From contig JAYPVG010000003.1 of the NCBI GenBank assembly GCA_038134485.1, forward strand, positions 109,370 to 173,369: DNA of 64,000 nucleotides, written 5' to 3'. Positions 16,830 to 25,803 of the stretch are shown piece by piece. A program made the translations under genes and the position numbers. The notes beneath the pieces are model-generated. The model had not been told where the DNA came from. It saw nothing but the letters and a program-made list of their open reading frames with translations, and made no database searches. Positions within the stretch are counted from its first letter, which is position 1, and each line of letters starts with the position of its first letter. The stretch comes from NORP240 sp038134485 (GTDB lineage: Bacteria > Pseudomonadota > Gammaproteobacteria > Pseudomonadales > Pseudohongiellaceae).

Positions 16830-17906
16830 TTACCCGCTGTCCTCGGAAATCAGCGATTGTACCCTCGATGGCCAGGCATTGATAATAGCATTAATGAACG
16901 TGGCCAGTGGAATGGCAAAAAACACCCCTGCTATTCCCCATAGTCCGCCAAAAACCAGAACTGCCGCAATTATTGCCACCGGGTGCAAGTTATTGGTCTC
17001 GGAAAAAATAACCGGCGCCAGCAGATTGCCATCGATGATCTGAATAATCAGGTAGACAATCGTGACTGTAAAAAATTCTCCACCAATGCCCCATTGAACA
17101 TAGGCCACCGCAAGTACCGGAAACGTAGCCACGGTAGCTCCGATATAGGGAACAACTACCGACAAGCCAACCACCACCGCAAGCAATGTGGTGTAACCCA
17201 GCCCCAAAAAATAGAAAATCAGATAGGTTACCGACCCCACCAGAAAAATTTCCAGCACTTTACCGCGAATGTAGTTGGAAAGCTGGAGGTCCATCTCGTG
17301 CCATATAGCAATCATCAGTGGTCGATTACGCGGCAGAAAATTAGTGGTCCAGTGAATCAGCTGATCACGGTCCTTGAGGACGAAAAATACAAGTATGGGC
17401 ACCAGCACCACGAAAATGACTAGAGAAACCGCTCTCGGAATACTGGCAATGGAAAAGGACAGCAAGGTTTGTCCAAGGTTGGCCAACTCGCCCCGAGCGC
17501 TTCTCACCAGTTCGTCCACCTGCTGCTCGGTAAACAGGTTCGGATAGGTATCCGATAGCAGAATCAATGAATCCTGACCCTGGCTAATAAGTCTGGGCAG
17601 CTCGTTAACAAGAGTCGTCAGCTGGTTCCACATTTGCGGCAAGACCACCAGCAGCAAAAGCAAAAACGCGCCTATGAAGAGGGCATAAATCAGGCTAAAC
17701 GAGACGATCCGAGGCACTCCTAGAGACACCAGTCGGTTTATCGGAGCCTGCATCAAATAAGCGATCGTAACCGCAGCAAATACCGGCGCCAGATCATTGC
17801 CTAACAGGTATATAATCAGCAATGCGATCGCTAGCAGGATGAGGAGAATTAAGGATTCTTCATCATGAAAATAACGCTGATAGAAATCATGCAGAAGCTT
17901 GCGCAC
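16830..17906 (-). CDS. AI-2E transporter family (PerM-like) permease
   Basis: A 358-residue inner membrane protein with about eight hydrophobic segments in the AI-2E/PerM family layout: two N-terminal helix pairs, a central soluble helical part (about 80-150) and a C-terminal bundle with conserved PYIGATVATFPV and GGLWGIAGVFFAIPLA. The transported substrate is unknown. GTG start at 17906 with AAGGAA five bases upstream. In Pseudomonas bcp and gcvR lie between this gene and dapA; here they are absent. Confidence 0.88.
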   Translation of the reverse strand: MRKLLHDFYQRYFHDEESLILLILLAIALLIIYLLGNDLAPVFAAVTIAYLMQAPINRLVSLGVPRIVSFSLIYALFIGAFLLLLLVVLPQMWNQLTTLVNELPRLISQGQDSLILLSDTYPNLFTEQQVDELVRSARGELANLGQTLLSFSIASIPRAVSLVIFVVLVPILVFFVLKDRDQLIHWTTNFLPRNRPLMIAIWHEMDLQLSNYIRGKVLEIFLVGSVTYLIFYFLGLGYTTLLAVVVGLSVVVPYIGATVATFPVLAVAYVQWGIGGEFFTVTIVYLIIQIIDGNLLAPVIFSETNNLHPVAIIAAVLVFGGLWGIAGVFFAIPLATFINAIINAWPSRVQSLISEDSG

Positions 17907-17932
17907 GTGTTTCCTTACCAGGCAATGTCAGG

Positions 17933-18169
17933 TCAGCCTTTCCTGATCCAGTAGTAATAGCTTTGCTCATCTTTCTGGAAGTCCAGAATCTGATGCTCGC
18001 TTTGCTCGATGAACAGGTGAAAATCTTTTTCAGATCCCGGGTCAGTAGCGATGACCTTCAGAACCTGGTCGGATTGCAATCCATTAAGGGCCAACTTGGC
18101 TTTCAGGAGCGGCATTGGACACTGTAATTCAGTAAGGTCCAATTCCATATCTGCTCGGATATCGGTCAT
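17933..18169 (-). CDS. TusA-like sulfur carrier protein
   Basis: A 78-residue member of the TusA/SirA/YeeD family. The core motif CPMPLLKAK at residues 17-25 holds the persulfide-carrying cysteine. Such proteins relay sulfur to tRNA thiolation or cofactor synthesis, and which of these applies here is not clear. It lies between bepA (divergent) and the permease, the same neighbourhood as the Pseudomonas TusA-like gene tied to molybdenum cofactor and nitrate respiration. Confidence 0.88.
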   Translation of the reverse strand: MTDIRADMELDLTELQCPMPLLKAKLALNGLQSDQVLKVIATDPGSEKDFHLFIEQSEHQILDFQKDEQSYYYWIRKG

Positions 18170-18307
18170 GGGTCCATTTTACCAAGCATTTTCCCCGGGT
18201 GCCCAGAAGAAAGGCGCCAATAGGAAAATAAGTGCTTGAAAGAGTGAAAAAAACGACCATTTTACTTAACCATGGGTTGGAATTTTTCTATGATAGAGGG
18301 GTTTTCT

Positions 18308-19774
18308 ATGCCAATGAGTGGAACTATGCGCAAAACGGCCCTGCAACTCACCGCGGCACTGACTCTGGCTTTGACCGCATCGGCAACTGCCCAGAATGCC
18401 TTGCCAAGCCTTGGCGACCGCATCTCCGGTTATGTATCCATGGAGCAGGAGCACAGACTGGGGCGTGAGTTTCTCCGCTCGCTCAGGCGTTCAACGCCTA
18501 CAATTTCTGATCCTCTGTTAAATAACTACCTCGAAAACCTTACTTACAGGCTGGCAGCAAAAAGCGAGCTGCGAGACCATCGATTGGCATTCATTGTGGT
18601 AGACAGCGAGGCTCTGAACGCTTTTGCAGTTCCCGGCGGTGTAATAGGCGTAAACAGTGGACTTTTCCTGAATGCGGAAACAGAGGGCGAATTTGCCTCG
18701 GTCATCGCCCATGAGCTTGCACATGTAAGCCAGCGCCACTTTGCCCGCCAGATTGAACAAGCACAAACCGCCAGAATCGGACAGATGGCAGCAATGCTGG
18801 CCAGTGTCGTCGTCATGGCCACCTCGGATGCCAGCCACGGGCAGGCGGCACTCATGGCAACCCAGGGACGAGCCATTGAAAATCAGCTGCGCTTTAGTCG
18901 TAGTAATGAAGCTGAGGCAGATCGAGTGGGCATCAAGACATTATTTGATGCCGGCTACGATCCCTACACCATGCCAATGCTCTTCCAGCGCCTGGCGTCG
19001 GCTAATCGGTATGGCACGCGGCCCCCGGAATTTTTGCTTTCACATCCGGTCACCGAATCCAGGATTGCCGACAGTCGGGGTCGCGCGGGCCGCTACCCAG
19101 AACGCGCATATTCTGAAAACCTGGAGTATCTGCTAATGCGGGCCCGGGTCGTAACCCACTATATACCGAATAAGAGTGACGCCATCATCGAATATCAACG
19201 TCTGCTGGAAGCTGCGGATACTGAAGTAAGTCGCGACGGGGCCGTCTATGGGCTTGCCATGGCATATTGGGAAAATGAGGAATACGCCCGGGCAAACGAA
19301 ACCCTGGCACCGCTCCTGGAGAAAGACCCCAATCGCATCAGCTATCTTGTAACGCAAGCTGAAATTTTGACTGCCCAGAACGAAGCCGGGCTGGCAGCAA
19401 GTTTCCTCGAGCGTCATTTAAGCATCAACCCTGACAATCACCCTCTTACTATGGCCTATGCGGACGCGTTAATCGAGTCGCGGCAATTCCAGCAAGCCGC
19501 CGATCTGCTAGAATCCCATGTCAAGACCAGGCCAGAAGATTTTTCGATCTGGTATCTGCTGGCGGAAATCCAGGGTCAGGCTGGTGATATTAGCAGGGTG
19601 CATCAGGCGCGAGCCGAGTATTTTTTGCTTATAGGAGACTTCAGACGTGCGCGTGAGCAGCTGCAGTTCGCCCTGAATATAGAATCTTCAAAACCCGCCA
19701 ATGGCGCCGCAGTCGCCACGGTTCAGCAGCGTATAAGAGACATTCAGGCGCTGGAGGCTGAGCTGGCAGGTTGA
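18308..19774 (+). CDS. bepA: Periplasmic M48 metalloprotease with TPR domain (BepA)
   Basis: A periplasmic zinc protease and chaperone that works with BAM and LptD on outer-membrane proteins. From the ATG at 18308, which follows AGAGGGG, it is 488 residues, with a signal peptide cleaved around SATAQ. The protease domain has HELAH (His135, Glu136, His139) and the third ligand in NEAEADRVG. The second half consists of four or more tetratricopeptide repeats. It pairs functionally with bamC nearby. Other ATGs at 18272 and 18326 are possible. Confidence 0.92.
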   Translation: MPMSGTMRKTALQLTAALTLALTASATAQNALPSLGDRISGYVSMEQEHRLGREFLRSLRRSTPTISDPLLNNYLENLTYRLAAKSELRDHRLAFIVVDSEALNAFAVPGGVIGVNSGLFLNAETEGEFASVIAHELAHVSQRHFARQIEQAQTARIGQMAAMLASVVVMATSDASHGQAALMATQGRAIENQLRFSRSNEAEADRVGIKTLFDAGYDPYTMPMLFQRLASANRYGTRPPEFLLSHPVTESRIADSRGRAGRYPERAYSENLEYLLMRARVVTHYIPNKSDAIIEYQRLLEAADTEVSRDGAVYGLAMAYWENEEYARANETLAPLLEKDPNRISYLVTQAEILTAQNEAGLAASFLERHLSINPDNHPLTMAYADALIESRQFQQAADLLESHVKTRPEDFSIWYLLAEIQGQAGDISRVHQARAEYFLLIGDFRRAREQLQFALNIESSKPANGAAVATVQQRIRDIQALEAELAG

Positions 19775-19841
19775 CGTTCGGTCTCATCCTCATCATTGCC
19801 CATCGGGCTACCGACCAGGCACTGTCCTGCGCCCCTTAGTG

Positions 19842-20888
19842 CTATTCAGCGGCGAAATCCAGCATTCTTTGCAATGGCACCATTGCTCGCTCGCCGAGGT
19901 CGCGGTCCACGTGTATTTGATGACCGAGATCTCGCAGAGACTCATAGAGACGAGGCAAAGAGTTCATTGCCATCCAGGGACAGTGGGCACAACTGCGACA
20001 GGTGGCACCGGTCCCCACTGTGGGCGCTGCAATAAAAGTCGCATCAGGAACCCGTTGTCGCATGCGATGAAAAATGCCCTTATCGGTGGCTACGATAAAG
20101 ATGTCACTGTCCATCTGCTGAGCTGCCTTGATCATTTGCGATGTTGAACCCACAAAATCAGCGAGTTGAAGCACCGCTTCGGGCGACTCTGGGTGGGCGA
20201 GCACTAGCGCCTGCGGGTACAGCTTGCGCATATCTTGCAAGCCGCGAAATTTGAATTCTTCATGAACGATGCAGGCAGAATCCCACAGCAGCATGTCGGC
20301 GCCCGTCTGGTTTTTTATATACGAACCCAGGTGCTTGTCAGGGGCCCATATTATTTTTTGCCCCTCGGCGGTCAGATGTTCGATCACTTCCAGACCTATA
20401 CTGGAGGTCACAACCCAGTCCGAGCGGGCTTTCACTGCTGCTGAGGTGTTGGCGTAGACAACTACGGTTCGCTCCGGATGCTGGTCACAAAAGGCGGAAA
20501 ATTCATCCACCGGACAGCCGATATCCAATGAGCAGGTTGCCTCCAGAGTAGGCATTAGGACGATTTTATCAGGGCACAATATTTTGGCAGTCTCGCCCAT
20601 AAAGCGGACTCCAGCTACCACCAGAATGTCTGCTTTACTCTCACTCCCGAAGCGAGCCATTTCCAGAGAATCTCCGACGAAGCCTCCGGTTTCATCTGCA
20701 AGATCCTGCAGCAGGCTGTCGGTGTAGTAATGTGCAACGATGGCCGCGTTTTTTTCCCGCAGCAGGTCCTTGATTTTAGCTCGGTAATAATCAACTTCAC
20801 CATTATTGAGAGGCAGAGGGAGATCGACGGCGTCGAGATATCTGCGAACGAGTTCCCGGTCCGATGCCAGTTCTGACATGCCTGCCAT
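19842..20888 (-). CDS. nadA: Quinolinate synthase
   Basis: Makes quinolinate from iminoaspartate and dihydroxyacetone phosphate for NAD synthesis, using a [4Fe-4S] cluster. It is 348 residues from the ATG at 20888. Cluster cysteines are visible in PTLEATCSLD, WDSACIVHEEF and CRSCAHCPWMAMN. The substrate-binding AHYYTD and VAGVRFMGETAKIL motifs are present. An ATG 15 codons upstream is also open, but this start fits family length better. It converges on bepA. Confidence 0.95.
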   Translation of the reverse strand: MAGMSELASDRELVRRYLDAVDLPLPLNNGEVDYYRAKIKDLLREKNAAIVAHYYTDSLLQDLADETGGFVGDSLEMARFGSESKADILVVAGVRFMGETAKILCPDKIVLMPTLEATCSLDIGCPVDEFSAFCDQHPERTVVVYANTSAAVKARSDWVVTSSIGLEVIEHLTAEGQKIIWAPDKHLGSYIKNQTGADMLLWDSACIVHEEFKFRGLQDMRKLYPQALVLAHPESPEAVLQLADFVGSTSQMIKAAQQMDSDIFIVATDKGIFHRMRQRVPDATFIAAPTVGTGATCRSCAHCPWMAMNSLPRLYESLRDLGHQIHVDRDLGERAMVPLQRMLDFAAE

Positions 20889-20958
20889 GATGAGAGTTTT
20901 CCTTTCCTGATACGAACGGCGCGATGATAGCACAGCATCACTCGTGCACTGAGGTCAA

Positions 20959-21612
20959 TCAATGATTCCAATGATTCAGAGGTACTATGAGATCGTCCCC
21001 ATCATTCCTCGCGTTGTTGACACGCTGGCTCACCTCGTAGCTTGCAATATCAGGTCCCGTGATCTGAGCAAGGATATTGGCGGATTCTGCCATCTCAGCC
21101 CGTAACCAAGTTCGTCCCTGTTCAATTGACAGCATCACCGGCATGCGGTGATGGATCGAGGCGAGGTCCTGGCGAGCGGCACAGGTCAGGATGGTGCACG
21201 ACATTGGGATTTCGGTGCCACGGGCCGATTCGTAGAGACCGGCAAAAAGCAATGGCCGCGCATCAGCATGACGAATAAAATGCGGCCGCTTCCCCTCGGG
21301 ATGTCGCTGCCATTCGTAATAGCCCAGCGCCGGTAGCAGACATCGCCTGCCATGTCTCCAAGCGGTTCGATAAGCTGGTTTGATTGCTGCCGTCTCGACC
21401 CGGGCATTGAAGGTAGAATACTTGCCGCTGAGGTCGTCAGACCATGCCGGAATCAAGCCCCAGCGCATGGCGTGAGCGCCGTCCAGACTAAAACCAGCGA
21501 CCACCTGGCCGGGCGCTATATTGTGACTTTCCGAAACCTCCTCAGGCCACTCTCCGAGCAGAGCGGACCAGTCCAGCATGGACCGGACGTGATTGGAATA
21601 GCGACCACACAC
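20959..21612 (-). CDS. SRAP domain protein (YedK/HMCES family)
   Basis: Forms a covalent thiazolidine link with abasic sites in single-stranded DNA, shielding them from cleavage. It is 217 residues. The mature N-terminus is Cys2 (MCGRYSNH), the crosslinking residue. The catalytic Asn region is in STFNARVETA, and Glu/His are in GYYEWQRH and IHHRMPVML. GTG start at 21612 with AAGGACC upstream. It lies 70 bases from nadA on the same strand. Confidence 0.92.
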   Translation of the reverse strand: MCGRYSNHVRSMLDWSALLGEWPEEVSESHNIAPGQVVAGFSLDGAHAMRWGLIPAWSDDLSGKYSTFNARVETAAIKPAYRTAWRHGRRCLLPALGYYEWQRHPEGKRPHFIRHADARPLLFAGLYESARGTEIPMSCTILTCAARQDLASIHHRMPVMLSIEQGRTWLRAEMAESANILAQITGPDIASYEVSQRVNNARNDGDDLIVPLNHWNH

Positions 21613-21646
21613 GGTCCTTACCGGAACTGAAGCAGCTGCAGCTTAG

Positions 21647-22582
21647 TTACCTGCTGCTGTCGTAATTCGAAAACTTGGCTGCTAACTCCGCGTCCTGTTC
21701 CCCGTACAACATATCTCCAAATTGAGGTTGGCCATCAAGGTGATATTTGAGAAAGTACATGGCGTATCGGCCCTGGGTGTCCAGTTCCGACCCATCATTC
21801 GTGGTTAACATGTGATCTCCGGAAGCAAATTCCAGGTAAATTTTGTTAGTGGAATCTGCGATAGAGTCAAACAGCATCCTCGCATGTTCTGCCGGAGGAG
21901 CAATGGCATCTTCGGCACTGGCGATGATCAAGGTCGGGACATCCTGGCTCGCCAGGTCTCCGCTGAAAGACTGTCCGGGCTCGCAACAATAGGGAAGCAG
22001 AGGAATCACTGCTTTAACATCAGCTCCGAGCTCATCGGCCGCCCTGAGTGCCGCACCTCCTCCCATGGAATGTCCCATCAAGGCTATTTTATTGACATCA
22101 ATCTTGCCGGCCAGAGGGCTAGCAGAATTAGCATTCTCAGCCCCAATGTACTCGACTGCCGCTATCAATGCTTCCTTGCGTGCATCGAGCGCATCAGTCG
22201 GCTCATTGGTGTCTAATATGAAGACTGCATAGCCAAACGAGGCCAGCATAGGTCCCCACCATTCGTAATTATCACCGGCAGCGCGAAATCCGGGTACGAA
22301 CGCTACTGCGCCTATCGGCGGCGCGAAACTCAGGGTAAGTGGATAAAAAACAGATACCGCAGAAAACTCTGCGACCTGCGGATCTGGATCATAGGTTCTG
22401 ACCTCGTACAGTCTTTCTCCCACCGTTCGGGAAATACCTGCAGCGATCTGTCTGCCGTCCGGCCGATAACGGCCCTGGCTGTTATCCTGAGCTACCGTGC
22501 TTTGTATTCCCAGCATAGCCCCCATGGCGACGCCGATGACAAAAATTCGAAGTACTCGTTCCATTCTGGTAGTAAGCATCAT
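21647..22582 (-). CDS. Secreted alpha/beta-hydrolase of the polyester hydrolase (PETase/cutinase) group
   Basis: A 311-residue secreted hydrolase. The signal peptide ends near STVAQDN (about 31). The nucleophile Ser172 is in GHSMGGG, the acid Asp225 is in AEDAIAP, and His257 is in GDHM. The order and flanks (VPGF, GPMLASFG, LDTNEPTDALDARKEAL, PTLIIASAED, KIYLEF) follow bacterial cutinases and IsPETase. The oxyanion residue is Phe99 where those have Tyr, His171 stands where IsPETase has Trp159, and Tyr198 aligns with its Trp185. A YCCEPGQ insertion precedes the acid strand. There is no C-terminal secretion domain. Start with AAGGTG upstream. The real substrate could be a natural polyester or another ester. 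Confidence 0.8.
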   Translation of the reverse strand: MMLTTRMERVLRIFVIGVAMGAMLGIQSTVAQDNSQGRYRPDGRQIAAGISRTVGERLYEVRTYDPDPQVAEFSAVSVFYPLTLSFAPPIGAVAFVPGFRAAGDNYEWWGPMLASFGYAVFILDTNEPTDALDARKEALIAAVEYIGAENANSASPLAGKIDVNKIALMGHSMGGGAALRAADELGADVKAVIPLLPYCCEPGQSFSGDLASQDVPTLIIASAEDAIAPPAEHARMLFDSIADSTNKIYLEFASGDHMLTTNDGSELDTQGRYAMYFLKYHLDGQPQFGDMLYGEQDAELAAKFSNYDSSR

Positions 22583-22719
22583 AATGATTCACCTTTAGAT
22601 GGCCTGCCTTAGGTAGGCATTGGCGCGACACGTGTGACCAAACCTCAAGCTTAGCGAGATCGGGCCGCCTCGCCAAGAGCAAATTTAATCTTGTGACAGA
22701 CGTAATGATTTTTGCAGCG

Positions 22720-22748
22720 AAAAAAAAGCCAGCCACGTGGCCAGCCTT
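22720..22748 (-). terminator. Intrinsic terminator after tRNA-Lys
   Basis: On the reverse strand the sequence downstream of the tRNA forms a roughly 10-bp stem (GGCTGGCCAC with GTGGCTGGCT, three of the pairs G-U) followed by eight Ts. It would end a queC-independent tRNA-Lys transcript. Confidence 0.8.
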
Positions 22749-22754
22749 TGAGTC

Positions 22755-22829
22755 TGGTGGGTCGTGATGGATTCGAACCATCGACCAATTGGTTAAAAGC
22801 CAACTGCTCTACCACTGAGCTAACGACCC
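22755..22829 (-). tRNA. tRNA-Lys (TTT)
   Basis: The reverse strand folds as a cloverleaf with acceptor GGGTCGT pairing with ACGACCC, discriminator A and encoded CCA. The anticodon stem is GTTGG/CCAAT around CTTTTAA with anticodon TTT, and the T arm is GATGGTTCGAATCC. Length is 75 bases. It lies 37 bases after queC, the usual place for tRNA-Lys in Pseudomonas. Its wobble U34 is the substrate class of MnmC. Confidence 0.97.
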
Positions 22830-22866
22830 GCGAAAGGCGGCTATAGTACTATCAAATCAAAAAAAC

Positions 22867-23553
22867 TCAAGTCTGGTAGCGGGTAGGATCATTGAGCCCT
22901 GCATCCATAAAACCCCGTCGCCTGAAGCGGCAACTGTCACACCGCCCGCAGGCTTGCCCGCGGTCATCTGCCTGATAGCAGGATACTGTCAGTCCATAAT
23001 CGAGTCCCAATTCTGTTCCTAATCGCAGAATATCCGCCTTGCGTAACTCGATTAACGGCGTTTCCAAAGTCAGACGTTGACCCTCCGCTGCCGCCCTGGT
23101 CGCCAAGTTAGCTAACCCTTCAAATGCCCGGATGAATTCCGGGCGACAATCCGGATAGCCCGAATAATCGACTGCATTAACACCGATGAACAAGGTATTG
23201 GCGCCTGTGACCTCGGCGACTGCGAGCGAATAAGCGAGAAATATCGTATTGCGAGCAGGCACGTAAGTGATAGGTATACCATCCGTTTCCTGTTCGGGAA
23301 CCTTCAGAGAATTGTCCGTCAGTGCCGAACCACCAAGGCCCCCGATATCCAGCTTGATCACTCGGTGCTCCTCGATCTCGAATGCTCTTGCTACCTGCTT
23401 TGCCGCGACGAGCTCACTGATCGCCCGCTGACCATAATCGAAGCTCAGCGCAACACACTGAAATCCGCGAGCCCTGGCGATTGCGAGGCAAGTAGAGGAA
23501 TCTACCCCACCCGACAATAAAACCACCGCTTTTGAATTGAATTCACCAGTCAT
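22867..23553 (-). CDS. queC: 7-cyano-7-deazaguanine synthase QueC
   Basis: Converts 7-carboxy-7-deazaguanine to preQ0 with ATP and ammonia in queuosine synthesis. It is 228 residues. The PP-loop SGGVDSST is at residues 14-21, and a C-terminal zinc knuckle CGRCDSCRFRRRGF is present. It starts 2 bases after the queE stop, so the two consecutive pathway enzymes are coupled. Confidence 0.96.
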   Translation of the reverse strand: MTGEFNSKAVVLLSGGVDSSTCLAIARARGFQCVALSFDYGQRAISELVAAKQVARAFEIEEHRVIKLDIGGLGGSALTDNSLKVPEQETDGIPITYVPARNTIFLAYSLAVAEVTGANTLFIGVNAVDYSGYPDCRPEFIRAFEGLANLATRAAAEGQRLTLETPLIELRKADILRLGTELGLDYGLTVSCYQADDRGQACGRCDSCRFRRRGFMDAGLNDPTRYQT

Positions 23554-23555
23554 AC

Positions 23556-24206
23556 CTAGTGTCCCGGTTTATCTCCCCAGACCAACTTGTGCAGTTGCAG
23601 TTGCAGCCGAACTGCAAGCCCATCCGCGAGAATCCATTCGGCGAGCATGCGCGGCGATAGCTGTCCGTGGACGGGTGACATCAGAACATCGGCAACCCGG
23701 TCAGGCAAATCATATTGCTGCAGTTTTGCGCGGGCCCACTCGTAATCTTTCTGATCACAAATGACGAACTTCACTTCATCAACCGGTTTCAGCGCACCAA
23801 TATTAGCTTCAAGGTTACGGTGGGACTCTCCGGAGCCTGGCGTTTTGAGGTCCAGAATCACCACCACTCTCGGATCTATCTCGTGAATCGCGATCGCGCC
23901 GCTAGTTTCCAGGCTGACCCTGTAGCCCTGGTCACAGAGCTTTGTCATCAACTCCAGACATTCCGGCTGGGCCAGCGGCTCACCTCCCGTCACAGTGACA
24001 TACGGACAATCATAGCCAGCCACCCTCGCCAGAATTTGATTGATGGAAATCACCTCACCGCCGCTAAACGCATAAGCAGTGTCACAGTATCCGCAACGCA
24101 GCGGGCAACCGGTCAGTCTGACGAACACCGTTGGGGTACCCATCGAACTGGTTTCGCCCTGCAGCGAATAAAAAATTTCAGTAATCCGCAACTTGCTCGA
24201 ATTCAT
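23556..24206 (-). CDS. queE: 7-carboxy-7-deazaguanine synthase QueE
   Basis: A radical SAM enzyme that contracts 6-carboxytetrahydropterin, the QueD product, to 7-carboxy-7-deazaguanine. It is 216 residues. The cluster motif CPLRCGYCDT is near residue 34 in the C-x3-C-x2-C form. The SAM-binding TGGEP and the N-terminal EIFYSLQGE are standard. It is followed by queC. Confidence 0.95.
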   Translation of the reverse strand: MNSSKLRITEIFYSLQGETSSMGTPTVFVRLTGCPLRCGYCDTAYAFSGGEVISINQILARVAGYDCPYVTVTGGEPLAQPECLELMTKLCDQGYRVSLETSGAIAIHEIDPRVVVILDLKTPGSGESHRNLEANIGALKPVDEVKFVICDQKDYEWARAKLQQYDLPDRVADVLMSPVHGQLSPRMLAEWILADGLAVRLQLQLHKLVWGDKPGH

Positions 24207-24275
24207 AGCGCTAGATGCTCAGGGAGGCCGTGACTTTGTTGCCAGAGGAAAATCGGATCGGTCTGTCTGGTTGTC

Positions 24276-25154
24276 TCAGTTCAGGGACCGAAGTCGCGTA
24301 TCGGCCAGACTGGCCACGCCGGTATTAGGGTAATCACGCATAATCTGCTGCAGCAGTTGCCTTGCTCGTTGCACATTACCCATCCCCTCGTAGGCAATTG
24401 CCTGACCGTACATGGAATCAGGCACCTTGGCGTCGCCGGGATATTGTTGCAATATGACATTGTACTCAGAGATAGCCTCGTCGTAGCGCGTCAAATACAA
24501 ATACGACTGGCCCTTCCAATAATGGGAATTCGTGGTAAACCTGCCTTGGGGGTGAATACTCAGGTACTGGTCAAATTCCGCGATAGCCCGCTCGAATTGG
24601 CTGTTGATAGCCGAATCGTAGGCCATCTGGTAAAGCTGTTGCTCAGTCAGAACTGCTGGTTCCAGGGAAGGACGTGAAGCACTCGTCCGATTGGATAGCG
24701 CTGGGCTTTCCGGCCTCGACAAAGCAGATGAAGAATCAACTACTGCCCCCCGTTGCTGAGCGGCTGGGGTCGCGGGGAATGCACTGGCTGTCCGTTCAAC
24801 TCCGGTCGCTGCCGTACTACCAGTGGTAGCGCCGCTCGAAGGCGGCTGCGCGGATACTTGCGGACTGACGGCCTCGCCACTGGCGAGTGCCTGCTCCAGG
24901 TTTCTCAGCCGACCATCGGTGTCAGTATAGCGATCGAGAGACTCACGTTGAAGCTTACGGATTTCATAGCCCTGCTCTTCTACCAGAGCCCGCAGCGCCT
25001 GCACTTCTGCCTGCAGATTGCGGTTCTGCTCCAGCAGCAGCAGCATGGCATCGTTGCTGCCCCCGGCTCCCTGCCCCAACGCCCCCGCACCGTAGCCGAA
25101 AAGGCCAAGCAGGAGCACTAGTCGAACAGCAGTAACCGGGGACCGTTTATCCAT
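24276..25154 (-). CDS. cpoB: Cell division coordinator CpoB (YbgF)
   Basis: A periplasmic protein that ties peptidoglycan synthesis to Tol-driven outer-membrane constriction. It is 292 residues: a signal peptide (to about 27), a trimerising coiled coil (about 35-90), a Ser/Ala/Thr-rich linker and a C-terminal TPR domain (from about 170) with paired repeats such as YWKGQSYLYLTRYDEAI and QAIAYEGMGN. It follows pal after 20 bases, the fixed order of the tol-pal operon. Confidence 0.94.
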   Translation of the reverse strand: MDKRSPVTAVRLVLLLGLFGYGAGALGQGAGGSNDAMLLLLEQNRNLQAEVQALRALVEEQGYEIRKLQRESLDRYTDTDGRLRNLEQALASGEAVSPQVSAQPPSSGATTGSTAATGVERTASAFPATPAAQQRGAVVDSSSALSRPESPALSNRTSASRPSLEPAVLTEQQLYQMAYDSAINSQFERAIAEFDQYLSIHPQGRFTTNSHYWKGQSYLYLTRYDEAISEYNVILQQYPGDAKVPDSMYGQAIAYEGMGNVQRARQLLQQIMRDYPNTGVASLADTRLRSLN

Positions 25155-25174
25155 AGGGACAGAGGAAAACCCCG

Positions 25175-25696
25175 CTAGCGATCGGCTATTTCGACGCGTC
25201 GGTTAGCCTGGTAGTCTTCTTCCGCAGTTCCGCTGCGAGCTGGCCTTTCTTCACCATAGCTAACAGTTTCAATCTGCGAGCGGGAAGCACCGTTAACAAT
25301 CAGAAAATCCCTGATCCCGTTAGCCCTGCGCTCACCCAATGCCAGGTTGTACTCGCGAGTTCCACGCTCATCTGCGTGTCCTTCGAGTCGAATGCGCTTG
25401 CCGGGGTTACTTGCCAGGTCACGGGCATGAAAAGTCAGCACATCCCGATCCAGAGGGCGAAACTCGGATACGTCAAAATCAAAATAGAAAACCCTCGTCG
25501 CGAGCGCTCTGGTGCGTGCCAGTTCTGCGGGATCAGGCTGTGCTGCCGTAGTACTGCCAGATCCAACGCTGGCAGCCGCCGTATTAGCGCCATTATCATC
25601 GCTTTCGTCGGCTTCGCCCGAGGAGCGACAGGCACCCAACACCAGAAGCGTTGCCATTAATCCTACTTTTAAAAGAGCTGTACTTTGCTTTGCCAC
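25175..25696 (-). CDS. pal: Peptidoglycan-associated lipoprotein Pal
   Basis: An outer-membrane lipoprotein that anchors the membrane to peptidoglycan and is moved by TolB/TolA. It is 173 residues, with lipobox LGAC (Cys at 22) and an OmpA-like domain from about 65 with FDVSEFRPLD and LEGHADERGTREYN. The GTG start at 25696 has a strong GGAGG nine bases upstream. The 107-base gap to tolB may hold its own promoter. Confidence 0.96.
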   Translation of the reverse strand: MAKQSTALLKVGLMATLLVLGACRSSGEADESDDNGANTAAASVGSGSTTAAQPDPAELARTRALATRVFYFDFDVSEFRPLDRDVLTFHARDLASNPGKRIRLEGHADERGTREYNLALGERRANGIRDFLIVNGASRSQIETVSYGEERPARSGTAEEDYQANRRVEIADR

Positions 25697-25803
25697 TTGT
25701 TAAGTCCTCCGGAGACCTTTTTACGTTATATCTTATTGAGCCATCATTCCCAGGAAATCTACGCTAGCTGACTCTGAAATCTTTTAAGCAAGCTACGTTG
25801 CCT

